Below, piece after piece: positions 6,188-14,020 of a DNA stretch of 16,920 nt. Source of the stretch: Mesoaciditoga sp964503355. GTDB taxonomy: Bacteria; Thermotogota; Thermotogae; Mesoaciditogales; Mesoaciditogaceae. Under the pieces are notes generated by a model. It saw nothing but the letters and a program-made list of their open reading frames with translations, had not been told where the DNA came from and ran no database searches. The stretch is taken from NCBI GenBank assembly GCA_964503355.1, contig CAZCZS010000038.1, positions 1-16,920 of the forward strand, written 5' to 3'. Positions within the stretch are counted from its first letter, which is position 1. Each line of letters begins with the position of its first letter. A program made the translations under genes and the position numbers.

Positions 6188-8543
6188 AAGACTGGAAGAA
6201 TTCATAGAGGATGAAGAAAAAAATGTGGAATTTCCATCTTCGTTGCCATGCATTCCCTTAAAAGGAGAAGAAGTGGCATTTCCCACCGCATTGACTCCCT
6301 TTTACGTTGGAAGAGATATGGCGATCAAAGCTTTGGAAGCGGTCGTTAACACGGAAGAGAGATACCTTATTCTCGTCTCTCAAAAAGATCCAGAAATAGA
6401 ACATCCAAGCTCAAAAGATATTTACAAAATCGGAACGCTTGCACGCCTGTTGCAAATAGCCAAATTACCAGATGGTGGCTTCAAGGCCATAGCGGAAGGA
6501 ATTTCTAGGGTGAAGATAAAGAAATTCGTCAGGAAAAAACCGTATTTCGTATGCGAATTCGAAATATGGGACAAAAAGATAAGAAAAACAAAAGCCGTTT
6601 TGGCGTTGATGAGACTCGTAAAACAAACGACCAAAAAGTATTTCGAAATGACCAACAGACTTCCGAAAGAAGCGTTGAAAGAGATAGACATGTTTGATGA
6701 ACCAGATAAATTGGTGGATACCGTGGCTTCATTCATCCCGGCCGATCTGGAGAAAAAGCAACGTTTTTTGGAGATGAGAGATCCCAAGGAAAGAATGATA
6801 GAACTTCTCAAACATCTTAACAGAGAAATAGAACTTTTAGAACTTGAAGGAAAAATAGAGAAAAAAGTCAAAGATAAGATAGACAAAACGCAAAAAGAGT
6901 ACTACCTTAGAGAAAAGTTAGAAACGATCAAAGACGAATTGGGAATAAAAACGGATGAAGCCCAAGAGCTTAGGAATAGGTTGAAAGGGAAAAATTACCC
7001 TCCGGAAGTGAAAGAGACCGTTCTAAAAGAGATAGAACGTCTTGAAAAGATGCATCCCTCCTCCGCTGAGGCGAGCGTATCGAGAACTTACATAGAGTGG
7101 TTGTTGGATTTACCATGGACCGAGAAAACGGAAGAATCTTTCGATATAAAGAAAGCTGAAGCCATTTTGAATTCAGATCACTATGGTCTGGAAGATGTAA
7201 AAGAAAGGATTTTGGATTACATCGCCGTGAAAAAATTCAGCGGAACGGCCAAATCACCCATTCTCTGTCTTGTTGGACCACCAGGTGTCGGAAAAACATC
7301 TTTGGGAAAATCGTTGGCAAAAGCACTGAACAGAAAATTCGATCAGCTTTCTTTAGGGGGTATGCGTGATGAGGCAGAGATCAGAGGCCACAGAAGAACG
7401 TATGTCGGTGCATTACCAGGCAGGATCATCCAAACGCTGAAGAAATTAAAAACCAGCAATCCACTTATACTTTTAGACGAAATAGACAAAATGGGGATTT
7501 CCTTTCAGGGAGATCCGGCAGCTGCTTTGTTGGAAGTTTTGGATCCAGAACAGAATTCACACTTCGTGGACTATTACCTTGAAATACCATTTGATTTGTC
7601 GGATGTTGTCTTTGTGACAACCGCTAACACCGTTGATCCCATTCCTCCCGCCTTACTTGATAGAATGGAGATCATAGAGATACCGGGTTATACGCTCAAC
7701 GAAAAAGTTGAAATTGCGAAAAGACACCTCATTCCAAAACTCAAAAACGAATACGGATTAAGGAATTTCGACTTTTCCATAAGTAAAAAAGCCCTTGAAA
7801 AGATGATAGAAGAATACACGTTAGAATCAGGTGTGAGAAACCTGGAGAGATTGCTTGCGAAACTCTTAAGAAAAGTTGCCAGAAAATTGATTGAAGGGAA
7901 AAAGAATGTTAAAATCAGAGTTGCAAATCTTGAAGAATTTCTGGGAGCTCCAGTGCTTGTAAAACCACAATTGCCTTCATCGCGACGAGTGGGAGAAACC
8001 ATAGGACTTGCCTGGACAAGTGTGGGTGGAGTGGTCTTAACGGTGGAGTCGTTGATAGTTCCAGGAAATTCGAAGATGATACTCACAGGAAATTTAGGTG
8101 ATGTGATGAAGGAATCCGCCACGATAGCCATGACACTTTGCAAGAAAATGTGTGGCGATTCGAAAAAGGAATTCTTTGAAAAACACGATTTTCACATTCA
8201 CGTACCGGAAGGAGCAGTCCCAAAGGACGGACCATCTGCGGGTGTAACCATAATATCTTCGCTGTGTTCTTCCGTTACAAACAGACCGGCGAGAAACGAT
8301 ATAGCCATGACAGGGGAAATAACCCTCAACGGTGATGTGCTGGCGGTAGGAGGTTTGAGGGAGAAGATATTAGCCGCAAAACGAATGAAACTAAAAGAGG
8401 TGATCGTGCCAAAGGCGAATGAACCGATGATTCGAAAGATGAAAAAAGACGTAATAGAAGGCATTCAAATACATTACGTCTCCACGGTTGAAGAGGTTTT
8501 AAAACTCGTTTTAGGAGAAAAAGATGTTTGTAAAGAAAGTTGA
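6174..8543 (+). CDS. lon: ATP-dependent protease Lon (bacterial LonA type)
   Basis: A 789-residue cytoplasmic protease that unfolds and degrades damaged and regulatory proteins. Domains in order: N-terminal LON substrate-binding domain (about 20-210), a coiled helical region with KEYYLREKLETIKDELG, the AAA+ module with Walker A GPPGVGKT at 368-375 and Walker B LILLDEIDKM (Asp435-Glu436), and the C-terminal protease domain with the Ser-Lys dyad: Ser688 in PKDGPSAG and Lys731 in LREKILAAKR, 43 residues apart as in E. coli Lon. Start choice: TTG at 6174 has GAGGTGA at 6162-6168 before it. A GTG at 6165 would add three residues but it is itself part of that ribosome binding site. The gene overlaps tsaE upstream and engB downstream (20 nt), so translation is likely coupled. 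No heat-shock operator is visible inside this run. Confidence 0.96.
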   Translation: MSKYKRLEEFIEDEEKNVEFPSSLPCIPLKGEEVAFPTALTPFYVGRDMAIKALEAVVNTEERYLILVSQKDPEIEHPSSKDIYKIGTLARLLQIAKLPDGGFKAIAEGISRVKIKKFVRKKPYFVCEFEIWDKKIRKTKAVLALMRLVKQTTKKYFEMTNRLPKEALKEIDMFDEPDKLVDTVASFIPADLEKKQRFLEMRDPKERMIELLKHLNREIELLELEGKIEKKVKDKIDKTQKEYYLREKLETIKDELGIKTDEAQELRNRLKGKNYPPEVKETVLKEIERLEKMHPSSAEASVSRTYIEWLLDLPWTEKTEESFDIKKAEAILNSDHYGLEDVKERILDYIAVKKFSGTAKSPILCLVGPPGVGKTSLGKSLAKALNRKFDQLSLGGMRDEAEIRGHRRTYVGALPGRIIQTLKKLKTSNPLILLDEIDKMGISFQGDPAAALLEVLDPEQNSHFVDYYLEIPFDLSDVVFVTTANTVDPIPPALLDRMEIIEIPGYTLNEKVEIAKRHLIPKLKNEYGLRNFDFSISKKALEKMIEEYTLESGVRNLERLLAKLLRKVARKLIEGKKNVKIRVANLEEFLGAPVLVKPQLPSSRRVGETIGLAWTSVGGVVLTVESLIVPGNSKMILTGNLGDVMKESATIAMTLCKKMCGDSKKEFFEKHDFHIHVPEGAVPKDGPSAGVTIISSLCSSVTNRPARNDIAMTGEITLNGDVLAVGGLREKILAAKRMKLKEVIVPKANEPMIRKMKKDVIEGIQIHYVSTVEEVLKLVLGEKDVCKES

Positions 8544-9102
8544 GCTTGATGTGGACGCCAGAAGTGAAAATGACTTTCCTAAACCCTTGAAATCCGAAGT
8601 GGCGTTTTTGGGAAGATCGAACGTTGGAAAGTCATCTCTGTTGAATGCCATATTTGGAAGGAAAATAGCTCGAACGAGCTCCACACCCGGAAAAACCAGA
8701 TCGTTGATATTCTTCAAGATCAACGATGAACATCACTTGGTTGATTTTCCAGGATACGGGTACGCTAAGATTTCAAAATCTGAAAGAGAACGATGGGCAA
8801 AGTTGATAGAATCGTATTTTGCCATTCCAAGGCCTCGAAAGGCCTCTTTCTTGTTGATAGACGCTCGAATTCCGATCCAAAAATCAGATTTGCAGGCTTA
8901 CGAATGGTTGTTGAGTTTGCAAGAAAGAGTTGTGATCGTTCCCACTAAAATAGACAAGTTGAATCGCAACGAGTTCGCAAAAAAGATTAAAGAGATAAGG
9001 GAAACCTTTGCAAGAGCTGAAGATATCCTCCCAGTTTCCAGCGTAACTCGTAAAGGTATTAAAGAGCTGGATTCAAAATTACGATATTACATCGAGAGGT
9101 GA
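8524..9102 (+). CDS. engB: Ribosome biogenesis GTPase EngB (YihA/YsxC)
   Basis: A 192-residue P-loop GTPase of the TrmE-Era-EngA-YihA-Septin class, needed for late assembly of the large ribosomal subunit. All GTPase motifs are visible: G1 GRSNVGKS at 30-37, G2 Thr in SSTPGKTRS, G3 DFPGYGYAK, G4 PTKIDKL and G5 SSVTRKGI. Length is typical. AGGAG lies 6 nt before the ATG, inside the end of lon, whose coding sequence it overlaps. The stop codon TGA lies within the ribosome binding site of the next gene. Pairing with lon is common in bacteria. Confidence 0.96.
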   Translation: MFVKKVELDVDARSENDFPKPLKSEVAFLGRSNVGKSSLLNAIFGRKIARTSSTPGKTRSLIFFKINDEHHLVDFPGYGYAKISKSERERWAKLIESYFAIPRPRKASFLLIDARIPIQKSDLQAYEWLLSLQERVVIVPTKIDKLNRNEFAKKIKEIRETFARAEDILPVSSVTRKGIKELDSKLRYYIER

Positions 9103-9108
9103 TAAAAG

Positions 9109-9939
9109 GTGAACAGGAGCGAAGCGCAGGAATATTTAAGAAACACCCACATGCCGACGGTGTGGTGTCCCGGCTGCGGAAATGGCATCGTCTTAAAGGC
9201 TACCATCGAGGCTATAAGAAATTTGAAATACAGCAAAGATGATATAGCGGTCGTATCGGGAATAGGATGTTCTTCAAGGGCAACTGGATACCTGGACTTC
9301 AACACCATGCACACATTGCACGGACGGGCAATAGCGTTTGCCACGGGTGTTAAACTTGCCAGACCTGATTTAAATGTTATAGTTATGACGGGAGATGGGG
9401 ATGCGATGGCCATAGGTGGAAACCATTTCATCCACGCATGTCGGAGAAATATGGATCTAACCGTTATCATTTACAACAACAACATATACGGCATGACTGG
9501 TGGTCAATACTCACCTTTAACTCCAAGCGGTTCGTACGCCACCACTTCTCCGTACGGCGATATTGAAACTCCATTTGACACGGTGGAATTGGCAAAAACT
9601 TCAGGAGCTACTTACATAGCTCGCGCAACCACTTATCATTACAATTTGCTCGTGAAATACATACAAAAAGGCTTGGCTCACCGTGGTATGTCCGTGATAG
9701 AGGCGGTTACACAGTGCCCAACGTATTATGGAAGGTATAACAAAGTCGATAGCGGACCCGGAATGTTACAATACTTCAAGGAAAATTCCATTCCACTCTC
9801 AAAGGCCAAAGAAATGTCAGAAGAAGAACTGAAAGAAAAGATAGTCATAGGCGAATTCGTTGAAATAGACAAACCCGGCTACGTTGATGAATACGAAAAG
9901 ATTCGCCAAAGATTGGGGGCGACTCATAATGCAAAATAA
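9109..9939 (+). CDS. korB: 2-oxoacid:ferredoxin oxidoreductase, beta subunit (KorB type)
   Basis: A 276-residue thiamine-pyrophosphate subunit of a 2-oxoacid:ferredoxin oxidoreductase, which decarboxylates a 2-oxoacid with CoA and reduces ferredoxin. Four cysteines match the [4Fe-4S] ligands of KorB-type subunits: Cys20 and Cys23 in WCPGCGNG, Cys54 in GIGCSS and Cys203 in TQCPTYYG. The TPP/Mg motif runs from Gly95-Asp-Gly97 (MTGDGDAMAIGG) to Asn123-125 (YNNNIYGMTGGQ). The substrate could be 2-oxoglutarate or another 2-oxoacid; this cannot be read from the beta subunit with certainty, so the symbol is by resemblance. It starts with GTG, with GAGGTGAT about 6 nt upstream, and overlaps the gamma subunit gene by 11 nt. 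No alpha subunit or ferredoxin-like delta subunit is adjacent: the upstream neighbour is engB. Confidence 0.9.
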   Translation: MNRSEAQEYLRNTHMPTVWCPGCGNGIVLKATIEAIRNLKYSKDDIAVVSGIGCSSRATGYLDFNTMHTLHGRAIAFATGVKLARPDLNVIVMTGDGDAMAIGGNHFIHACRRNMDLTVIIYNNNIYGMTGGQYSPLTPSGSYATTSPYGDIETPFDTVELAKTSGATYIARATTYHYNLLVKYIQKGLAHRGMSVIEAVTQCPTYYGRYNKVDSGPGMLQYFKENSIPLSKAKEMSEEELKEKIVIGEFVEIDKPGYVDEYEKIRQRLGATHNAK

Positions 9940-10570
9940 CGTTTACACCTCAAAATCCACGACCACACCTTTCAGCATACGCATAAGTGGTTTGGGAGGT
10001 CAAGGAAACGTTCTCATGGGAACTATCTTGGCAGATGCTCTTGTTAAAGATGGAAAATGGGTTATTCAAACGCAAGCTTACGGTGCTCAAGTTAGAGGTG
10101 GATTAACGTTGTGCGATGTGCTTTTTTCGGATGAACCTATAGATTTTCCAAAAGCGAGAAATTTCGATATGCTTTTCGCCATGCACGATCTCGCTTTAAA
10201 ACAACACTCAAAATTCTTGAAAAACAACGGGATTCTTTTCGTCGATTCGTCCATGTGCAAAGAAATTCCAAAGTTCATTCAAAGTGTTACGAAAAAGGTC
10301 ATCTCCCTTCCAATAACAAGCATTTCGGAAAAATTGTTCAGCAGAAAAGTCTTTGCGAACGTCATAAACCTTGGAGTTGTTGCGGCCACGACGAAAATAG
10401 TGAGCTATGAGAATCTGAAAAAGGCCATCTTAGAACACGTTCCCTCAAAATACGCGGATATGAATTTAAAAGCCCTGGATGAAGGATATCATCTTTCGAA
10501 TAAAGTTTACAATCTGCGTGAGAAATTGAAAGTGCCTTATTCTCACGGAAGCGGAGCCGCTTTCGAATGA
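9929..10570 (+). CDS. korC: 2-oxoacid:ferredoxin oxidoreductase, gamma subunit (KorC type)
   Basis: A 213-residue gamma subunit. Diagnostic motifs are ISGLGGQGNVLMG (Gly21-Gly26 region) and QAYGAQVRGG (Tyr51 to Gly58), both characteristic of KorC/PorC/IorB gamma domains, which contact CoA and stabilise the complex. The frame is open from 9884, but the ATG at 9929 is chosen because it gives the family-typical N-terminus and a short overlap with the beta gene; a GGGGG run about 9 nt upstream can serve as ribosome binding site. The gene ends in GAATGA at 10570, directly before the ribosome binding site of the kinase gene. The partner alpha subunit must be encoded elsewhere or be lacking. Confidence 0.88.
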   Translation: MQNNVYTSKSTTTPFSIRISGLGGQGNVLMGTILADALVKDGKWVIQTQAYGAQVRGGLTLCDVLFSDEPIDFPKARNFDMLFAMHDLALKQHSKFLKNNGILFVDSSMCKEIPKFIQSVTKKVISLPITSISEKLFSRKVFANVINLGVVAATTKIVSYENLKKAILEHVPSKYADMNLKALDEGYHLSNKVYNLREKLKVPYSHGSGAAFE

Positions 10571-10579
10571 AAGGATGAG
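10570..10579 (+). promoter_or_regulatory. Ribosome binding site pointing at an ACG codon before the kinase gene
   Basis: AAAGGATGAG lies 5 nt before ACG (10585-10587), in the frame of the kinase. This is where the homologous N-terminus would begin, but the codon is ACG, not ATG. The nearest ATGs (10567, 10575, 10601) are in other frames or run into stop codons within a few codons. Confidence 0.45.
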
Positions 10580-10638
10580 CTTAAACGCTTCGTAAAAAAC
10601 ATGGTCTTTTTAAGAGCTTTAAATACGCTTTCCAAGGC

Positions 10639-11058
10639 GTGGCGTACGTCTTAAAAAGAGAGAGAAACATGAAAATCCACTTCGCATCCGCCTTGGGAGT
10701 TATCCTTTTTTCCATGATGATCGGTGTGAATGCTGAGAATATGCTATGGATATTTTTGGCAATCGCACTGGTTTTGATAACGGAAATTTTAAACACTTTT
10801 TTCGAGGAACTGTTGGATTTCATCAGTCCACAATACAGTAAAGCCGTCAAACACATGAAGAACATGGCCGCGGGGGGAGTGTTGATGGCGGCCGTTTTTG
10901 CCATCGTCGTGGCAATTGGGGTATTCGGAAAAAGATTTGGATATGATTTGTACTGGGTCTCAGAAGTTGTGTTCCTCACTTACATATTCATCGTGATCAT
11001 TTTGTTGTTTACGGGTGGTGAAAAAGATGAGAAAGATAAAAGTGGCAATCATCGATGA
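10639..11058 (+). CDS. dgkA: Diacylglycerol/undecaprenol kinase family protein (DgkA), N-terminus uncertain
   Basis: A small integral membrane kinase of the DgkA family; Gram-positive-type members phosphorylate undecaprenol, others diacylglycerol. Given from GTG 10639, it has 139 residues with family motifs RERNMKIHF (Glu8), EILNTFFEELLD (Glu49, Asn52, Glu56, Asp60) and KNMAAGG (Lys74-Asn75). Four hydrophobic helices can be drawn (about 15-30, 32-48, 77-97, 105-127); the last is extra to the usual three. The GTG is unlikely to be the real start: the frame upstream to 10585 encodes LFKSFKYAFQGV, which resembles the conserved first helix of DgkA, and the ribosome binding site at 10570-10579 points to ACG 10585 (which would give 157 residues). 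A one-base frameshift is the alternative. Asn75 replaces the usual Asp of the Lys-Asp active-site pair. It lies between korC and cheB, overlapping cheB by 32 nt. Confidence 0.78.
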   Translation: MAYVLKRERNMKIHFASALGVILFSMMIGVNAENMLWIFLAIALVLITEILNTFFEELLDFISPQYSKAVKHMKNMAAGGVLMAAVFAIVVAIGVFGKRFGYDLYWVSEVVFLTYIFIVIILLFTGGEKDEKDKSGNHR

Positions 11059-12076
11059 TTCTGCTTTTATGAGAAAAGTTATAAGAGATTCGTTACTGGA
11101 TAGGGGATTTGAGGTGGTCGCAATAGGTAGAAACGGAAAAGATGCGGTCTCCATAGCATCAAAAAAAATCGCGGATGTCATGACATTGGACGTTCAAATG
11201 CCCGTAATGGACGGAATAGAAGCGTTAAAAGAAATCATGAACAAATTCCCAATGCCCGTTGTAATGGTAAGCAGTTTGACGAAAAAAGATGCGAAGATCA
11301 CGTTAGATGCGCTGGCTATGGGTGCCTTCGATTTTGTCACGAAACCAGGAGGCGCGATTTCGCTCAATTTCGATGAAATAGCGGATGAATTGGCTGAAAA
11401 GTTGATAGTTGCAGCATCTTCCTTTAAAAATTCTCTTAAAACAAAGACATCTATGACAAAAATCGAATCAGAAATCGTAAAAGAAAGTCGAAAATCAGGA
11501 GAGAAAAAAAATTACGATATGGTGATCATAGGTTCTTCAACTGGAGGACCAAAGGCCTTGGACATGGTCATTCCAAAGATACCGGCAGATTTTCCTTTAC
11601 CCATTCTGCTAGTTCAACACATGCCACCGAAGTTCACGTCGGCTTTGGCGAAGAGATTGGACAGCTCCTCCAATTTAAGAGTAATTGAGGTTACGGAAAA
11701 TATGGAAGTCAAATCCGGAATGGTTTACGTGGCCATGGGCGATAAACACATGGGGGTTTTGAAGAACGCTTCTTACAATGTGAAACCATTCGATGGCCCA
11801 AAAATTAACAGCGTGAGGCCTGCGGTTGATTACACTCTAGAATCTGCCGCTAAAGTCGGTGCAAGCGTTTTGTGTGTTATATTAACCGGAATGGGAAAAG
11901 ATGGAACGGAAGGATTGAAAAAATTCGATGAAAGAAAATTAACGGTTATCGCAGAATCACAAAGAACTGCCACCGTTTATGGAATGCCGAAATCTGTGGT
12001 AAACGCTGGCTTGGCCGATTACGTTTTGGATGTAAACGAGATCGCTGACAAAATCGTGGAACTTGTCAGATCTTAA
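11027..12076 (+). CDS. cheB: Chemotaxis response regulator protein-glutamate methylesterase CheB
   Basis: A 349-residue two-domain protein that removes methyl groups (and deamidates Gln) on chemoreceptors when phosphorylated by CheA. The receiver domain (1-120) has Asp10-Asp11, phospho-acceptor Asp55 (LDVQMPVMDG), the Ser of VVMVSSL and Lys of VTKPGG. A charged linker (about 125-160) leads to the esterase domain with catalytic Ser171 (GSSTGG), His198 (VQHMPP) and Asp292 (GMGKDGTEG). The start is the ATG at 11027: the two upstream GTGs (11015, 11018) lie inside its GGTGGTG ribosome binding site. It overlaps the kinase gene by 32 nt. No cheR, cheA, cheW or receptor gene is in the window, so it is apart from any chemotaxis cluster. 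Its stop codon overlaps that of the convergent permease gene. Confidence 0.95.
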   Translation: MRKIKVAIIDDSAFMRKVIRDSLLDRGFEVVAIGRNGKDAVSIASKKIADVMTLDVQMPVMDGIEALKEIMNKFPMPVVMVSSLTKKDAKITLDALAMGAFDFVTKPGGAISLNFDEIADELAEKLIVAASSFKNSLKTKTSMTKIESEIVKESRKSGEKKNYDMVIIGSSTGGPKALDMVIPKIPADFPLPILLVQHMPPKFTSALAKRLDSSSNLRVIEVTENMEVKSGMVYVAMGDKHMGVLKNASYNVKPFDGPKINSVRPAVDYTLESAAKVGASVLCVILTGMGKDGTEGLKKFDERKLTVIAESQRTATVYGMPKSVVNAGLADYVLDVNEIADKIVELVRS

Positions 12077-12984
12077 CTCTTAAAACTGTCAACCTGATTT
12101 TTCGTGCTTTCGGATTTTGACTCTTTGGAGAATTTCACTCCTTGATATATCAAAGCCACCACGATCGCCAGGTAGGGGAATGTGAGAGTAAAGTTTGAAT
12201 TCAATCCGTAAGATTGCAAAGATATTCCCAGCGCATCCATGAATCCGAAGGCAATGGTCGCGATCAAAGTCCATGTGAAATCGCCGTTGCCGAATATGAC
12301 GGCGGCAACCGCTATCCAACCCCTACCTGCGCTCATATCTTTGTTGAAAAGTTTTAAATAACCTATCGAAAGGTAAGCACCAGATATTCCAACTAAAATG
12401 GCATTTATCAGTATACTTTCATATCTTACAAGTGTTGAAGAAATGCCAGCGGTGTTCAGAGCTTGCCAATTTTTCCCAGCGGCTTTCAGATGAAGACCAA
12501 AAGTTGTTTTTTCGTCCACGTACTTGAAGAATACGACTAAAGCCACGGTTATCCATACGACCAGAGAAAAATCGTTCAAGAAAGCGTTCAACGGTCCAAG
12601 ATTTCCAAAATGCACAAAAGGGATTTGCCGTATCTTGGAGGAGGTAAAAGATCCCTTAACACCGAATATACTTTTCAAAAGGAGTACCGTTAAACTTGAT
12701 GCAAAGATATTCAAAGCCATTCCTATAACCCAAATGTTGGCGCGAAGTGTTACGCAAAAAAGAGCATATATGAGATTTATCATTAAAGAAGCCAGTATCG
12801 CAAAGAGCAATCCCATCCAAAAGGAAGAGAAAAGATAAGAACCTAACACCGCAAAAAAAGCGGCCATCAGCATCGCACCCTCTTGAGATATGTTCAAAAT
12901 GCCAGCTTGCAACGTTAGCATTCCACCAATCACTGGTAACATTATCATGGTAAGAGTGGCAATTGTAGATCTATACAGATACAC
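12073..12984 (-). CDS. Nucleoside-type ABC transporter permease 2 (NupQ/YufQ-like)
   Basis: A 303-residue inner-membrane permease of the BPD_transp_2 family, the second of two that form the channel of this importer. It is hydrophobic throughout, with about eight to ten membrane helices. The opening MLTLQAGILNISQEGAMLMAAF and the late segment GRGWIAVAAVIFGNGDF are hallmark blocks of the nucleoside/ribose permeases (compare B. subtilis NupQ). The start is GTG at 12984, because AGAGGAGGG lies 5 nt upstream and it begins 1 nt after the stop of permease 1; the longer open frame to 13032 would run back inside that gene. It is last in the operon and its TAA shares TTAA with the convergent cheB stop. 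No terminator follows within the space available. The charged C-terminal tail (KFSKESKSESTKNQ) is probably cytoplasmic. Confidence 0.88.
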   Translation of the reverse strand: MYLYRSTIATLTMIMLPVIGGMLTLQAGILNISQEGAMLMAAFFAVLGSYLFSSFWMGLLFAILASLMINLIYALFCVTLRANIWVIGMALNIFASSLTVLLLKSIFGVKGSFTSSKIRQIPFVHFGNLGPLNAFLNDFSLVVWITVALVVFFKYVDEKTTFGLHLKAAGKNWQALNTAGISSTLVRYESILINAILVGISGAYLSIGYLKLFNKDMSAGRGWIAVAAVIFGNGDFTWTLIATIAFGFMDALGISLQSYGLNSNFTLTFPYLAIVVALIYQGVKFSKESKSESTKNQVDSFKS

Positions 12985-12985
12985 G

Positions 12986-14020
12986 TTAACCCTCCTCTTG
13001 GATGCGATTTGCGATCCTGTTTGACATGGCATAGCCGGCAGTTACAAACATGACCGACAGTACGAATATTATTTGGACCAATTCTTGGGGTATATTTAAC
13101 ATGAGCTCCATTCGCAATCCGCCTGAAGCCATCACGGCGTACACAAAAGAAGTGATTATCACACCAATTGGATCGTAATTCACCATCATCGCCAATATCA
13201 TGCCTGTCCAAGAATAACCGGGAGATATTCCATTCAAAAATCTGTGATAATCTCCCATAACCAATATGGTACCGGCTAATCCAGCTAACATTCCACTTAT
13301 CACCATGGCGATGAGCATGTTTTTCTTGACGTTCACACCCCCATACACGCTAAAACGCGAATTAAGTCTCGACATCTTCCATTCATAGCCATATTTACTG
13401 AACGTCATAAGGTATACGATCACTCCCACTGCCACTATCGCTAAATACACGCCCGTATTCAGATTAGAGAGGGGATTGAGATGTTTAAACCACATAGCCT
13501 TGTCTATGACGTTCGTTGCTCCCAAGGATCCCTGTGTAGTTCTGAAAGGACCATTTACCATGTACAACGTGAAATACACGGCAATGGAGTTCATCATGAT
13601 CGTTAGAACGACTTCATTCACGTTGTACTTCACTTTCAAATATCCAGGTATCCATGCCCAAGCTCCGCCCACCAACAGTCCAACGCTCACACCAATGGTA
13701 AGATACAAAATCGATGGGATACCATGGAATGTAACTCCCATCGCGGCCACCACAAAAGCCGCGAGATACAATTGTCCTTGAGCACCGATGTTCCATATGC
13801 CAGCGTGAAACGATATGGCGATGGAAAGGCCCGTTAAAAGAATCGGAACCATTCGAGCAAGTGTGGAGTAAAAGACGAATTTATTTCCAAGAGCGCCCCA
13901 TATCATCTCTTTGTAACCTTCTATCGGCGAAACTTTGTAAAGCAGCATCAAAAGTCCCCCAATGACAATGGCAAGGAAGAAAGAAACGATTATTATAAGA
14001 ATTCCCTTGTATCTTTCCAT
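12986..14020 (-). CDS. Nucleoside-type ABC transporter permease 1 (NupP/YufP-like)
   Basis: A 344-residue inner-membrane permease of the BPD_transp_2 family. It has an N-terminal membrane anchor (residues 5-27), then ARMVPILLTGLSIAISFHAGIWNIGAQG, the conserved block of NupP-type subunits, and further helices with NEVVLTIMMNSIAVYF and GYSWTGMILAMMVNYDP. About eight to ten helices are expected. ATG 14020 overlaps the ATPase stop codon as TAATG, so translation is coupled. Together with permease 2 it forms the pore; family members carry purine and pyrimidine nucleosides, less often sugars. Confidence 0.9.
   Translation of the reverse strand: MERYKGILIIIVSFFLAIVIGGLLMLLYKVSPIEGYKEMIWGALGNKFVFYSTLARMVPILLTGLSIAISFHAGIWNIGAQGQLYLAAFVVAAMGVTFHGIPSILYLTIGVSVGLLVGGAWAWIPGYLKVKYNVNEVVLTIMMNSIAVYFTLYMVNGPFRTTQGSLGATNVIDKAMWFKHLNPLSNLNTGVYLAIVAVGVIVYLMTFSKYGYEWKMSRLNSRFSVYGGVNVKKNMLIAMVISGMLAGLAGTILVMGDYHRFLNGISPGYSWTGMILAMMVNYDPIGVIITSFVYAVMASGGLRMELMLNIPQELVQIIFVLSVMFVTAGYAMSNRIANRIQEEG

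Noticed and set aside
10601..10654. ATG at 10601 as the start of the kinase or of a small gene
   Set aside because: It is in a different frame from the kinase and stops after 17 codons (MVFLRALNTLSKAWRTS), with no ribosome binding site.
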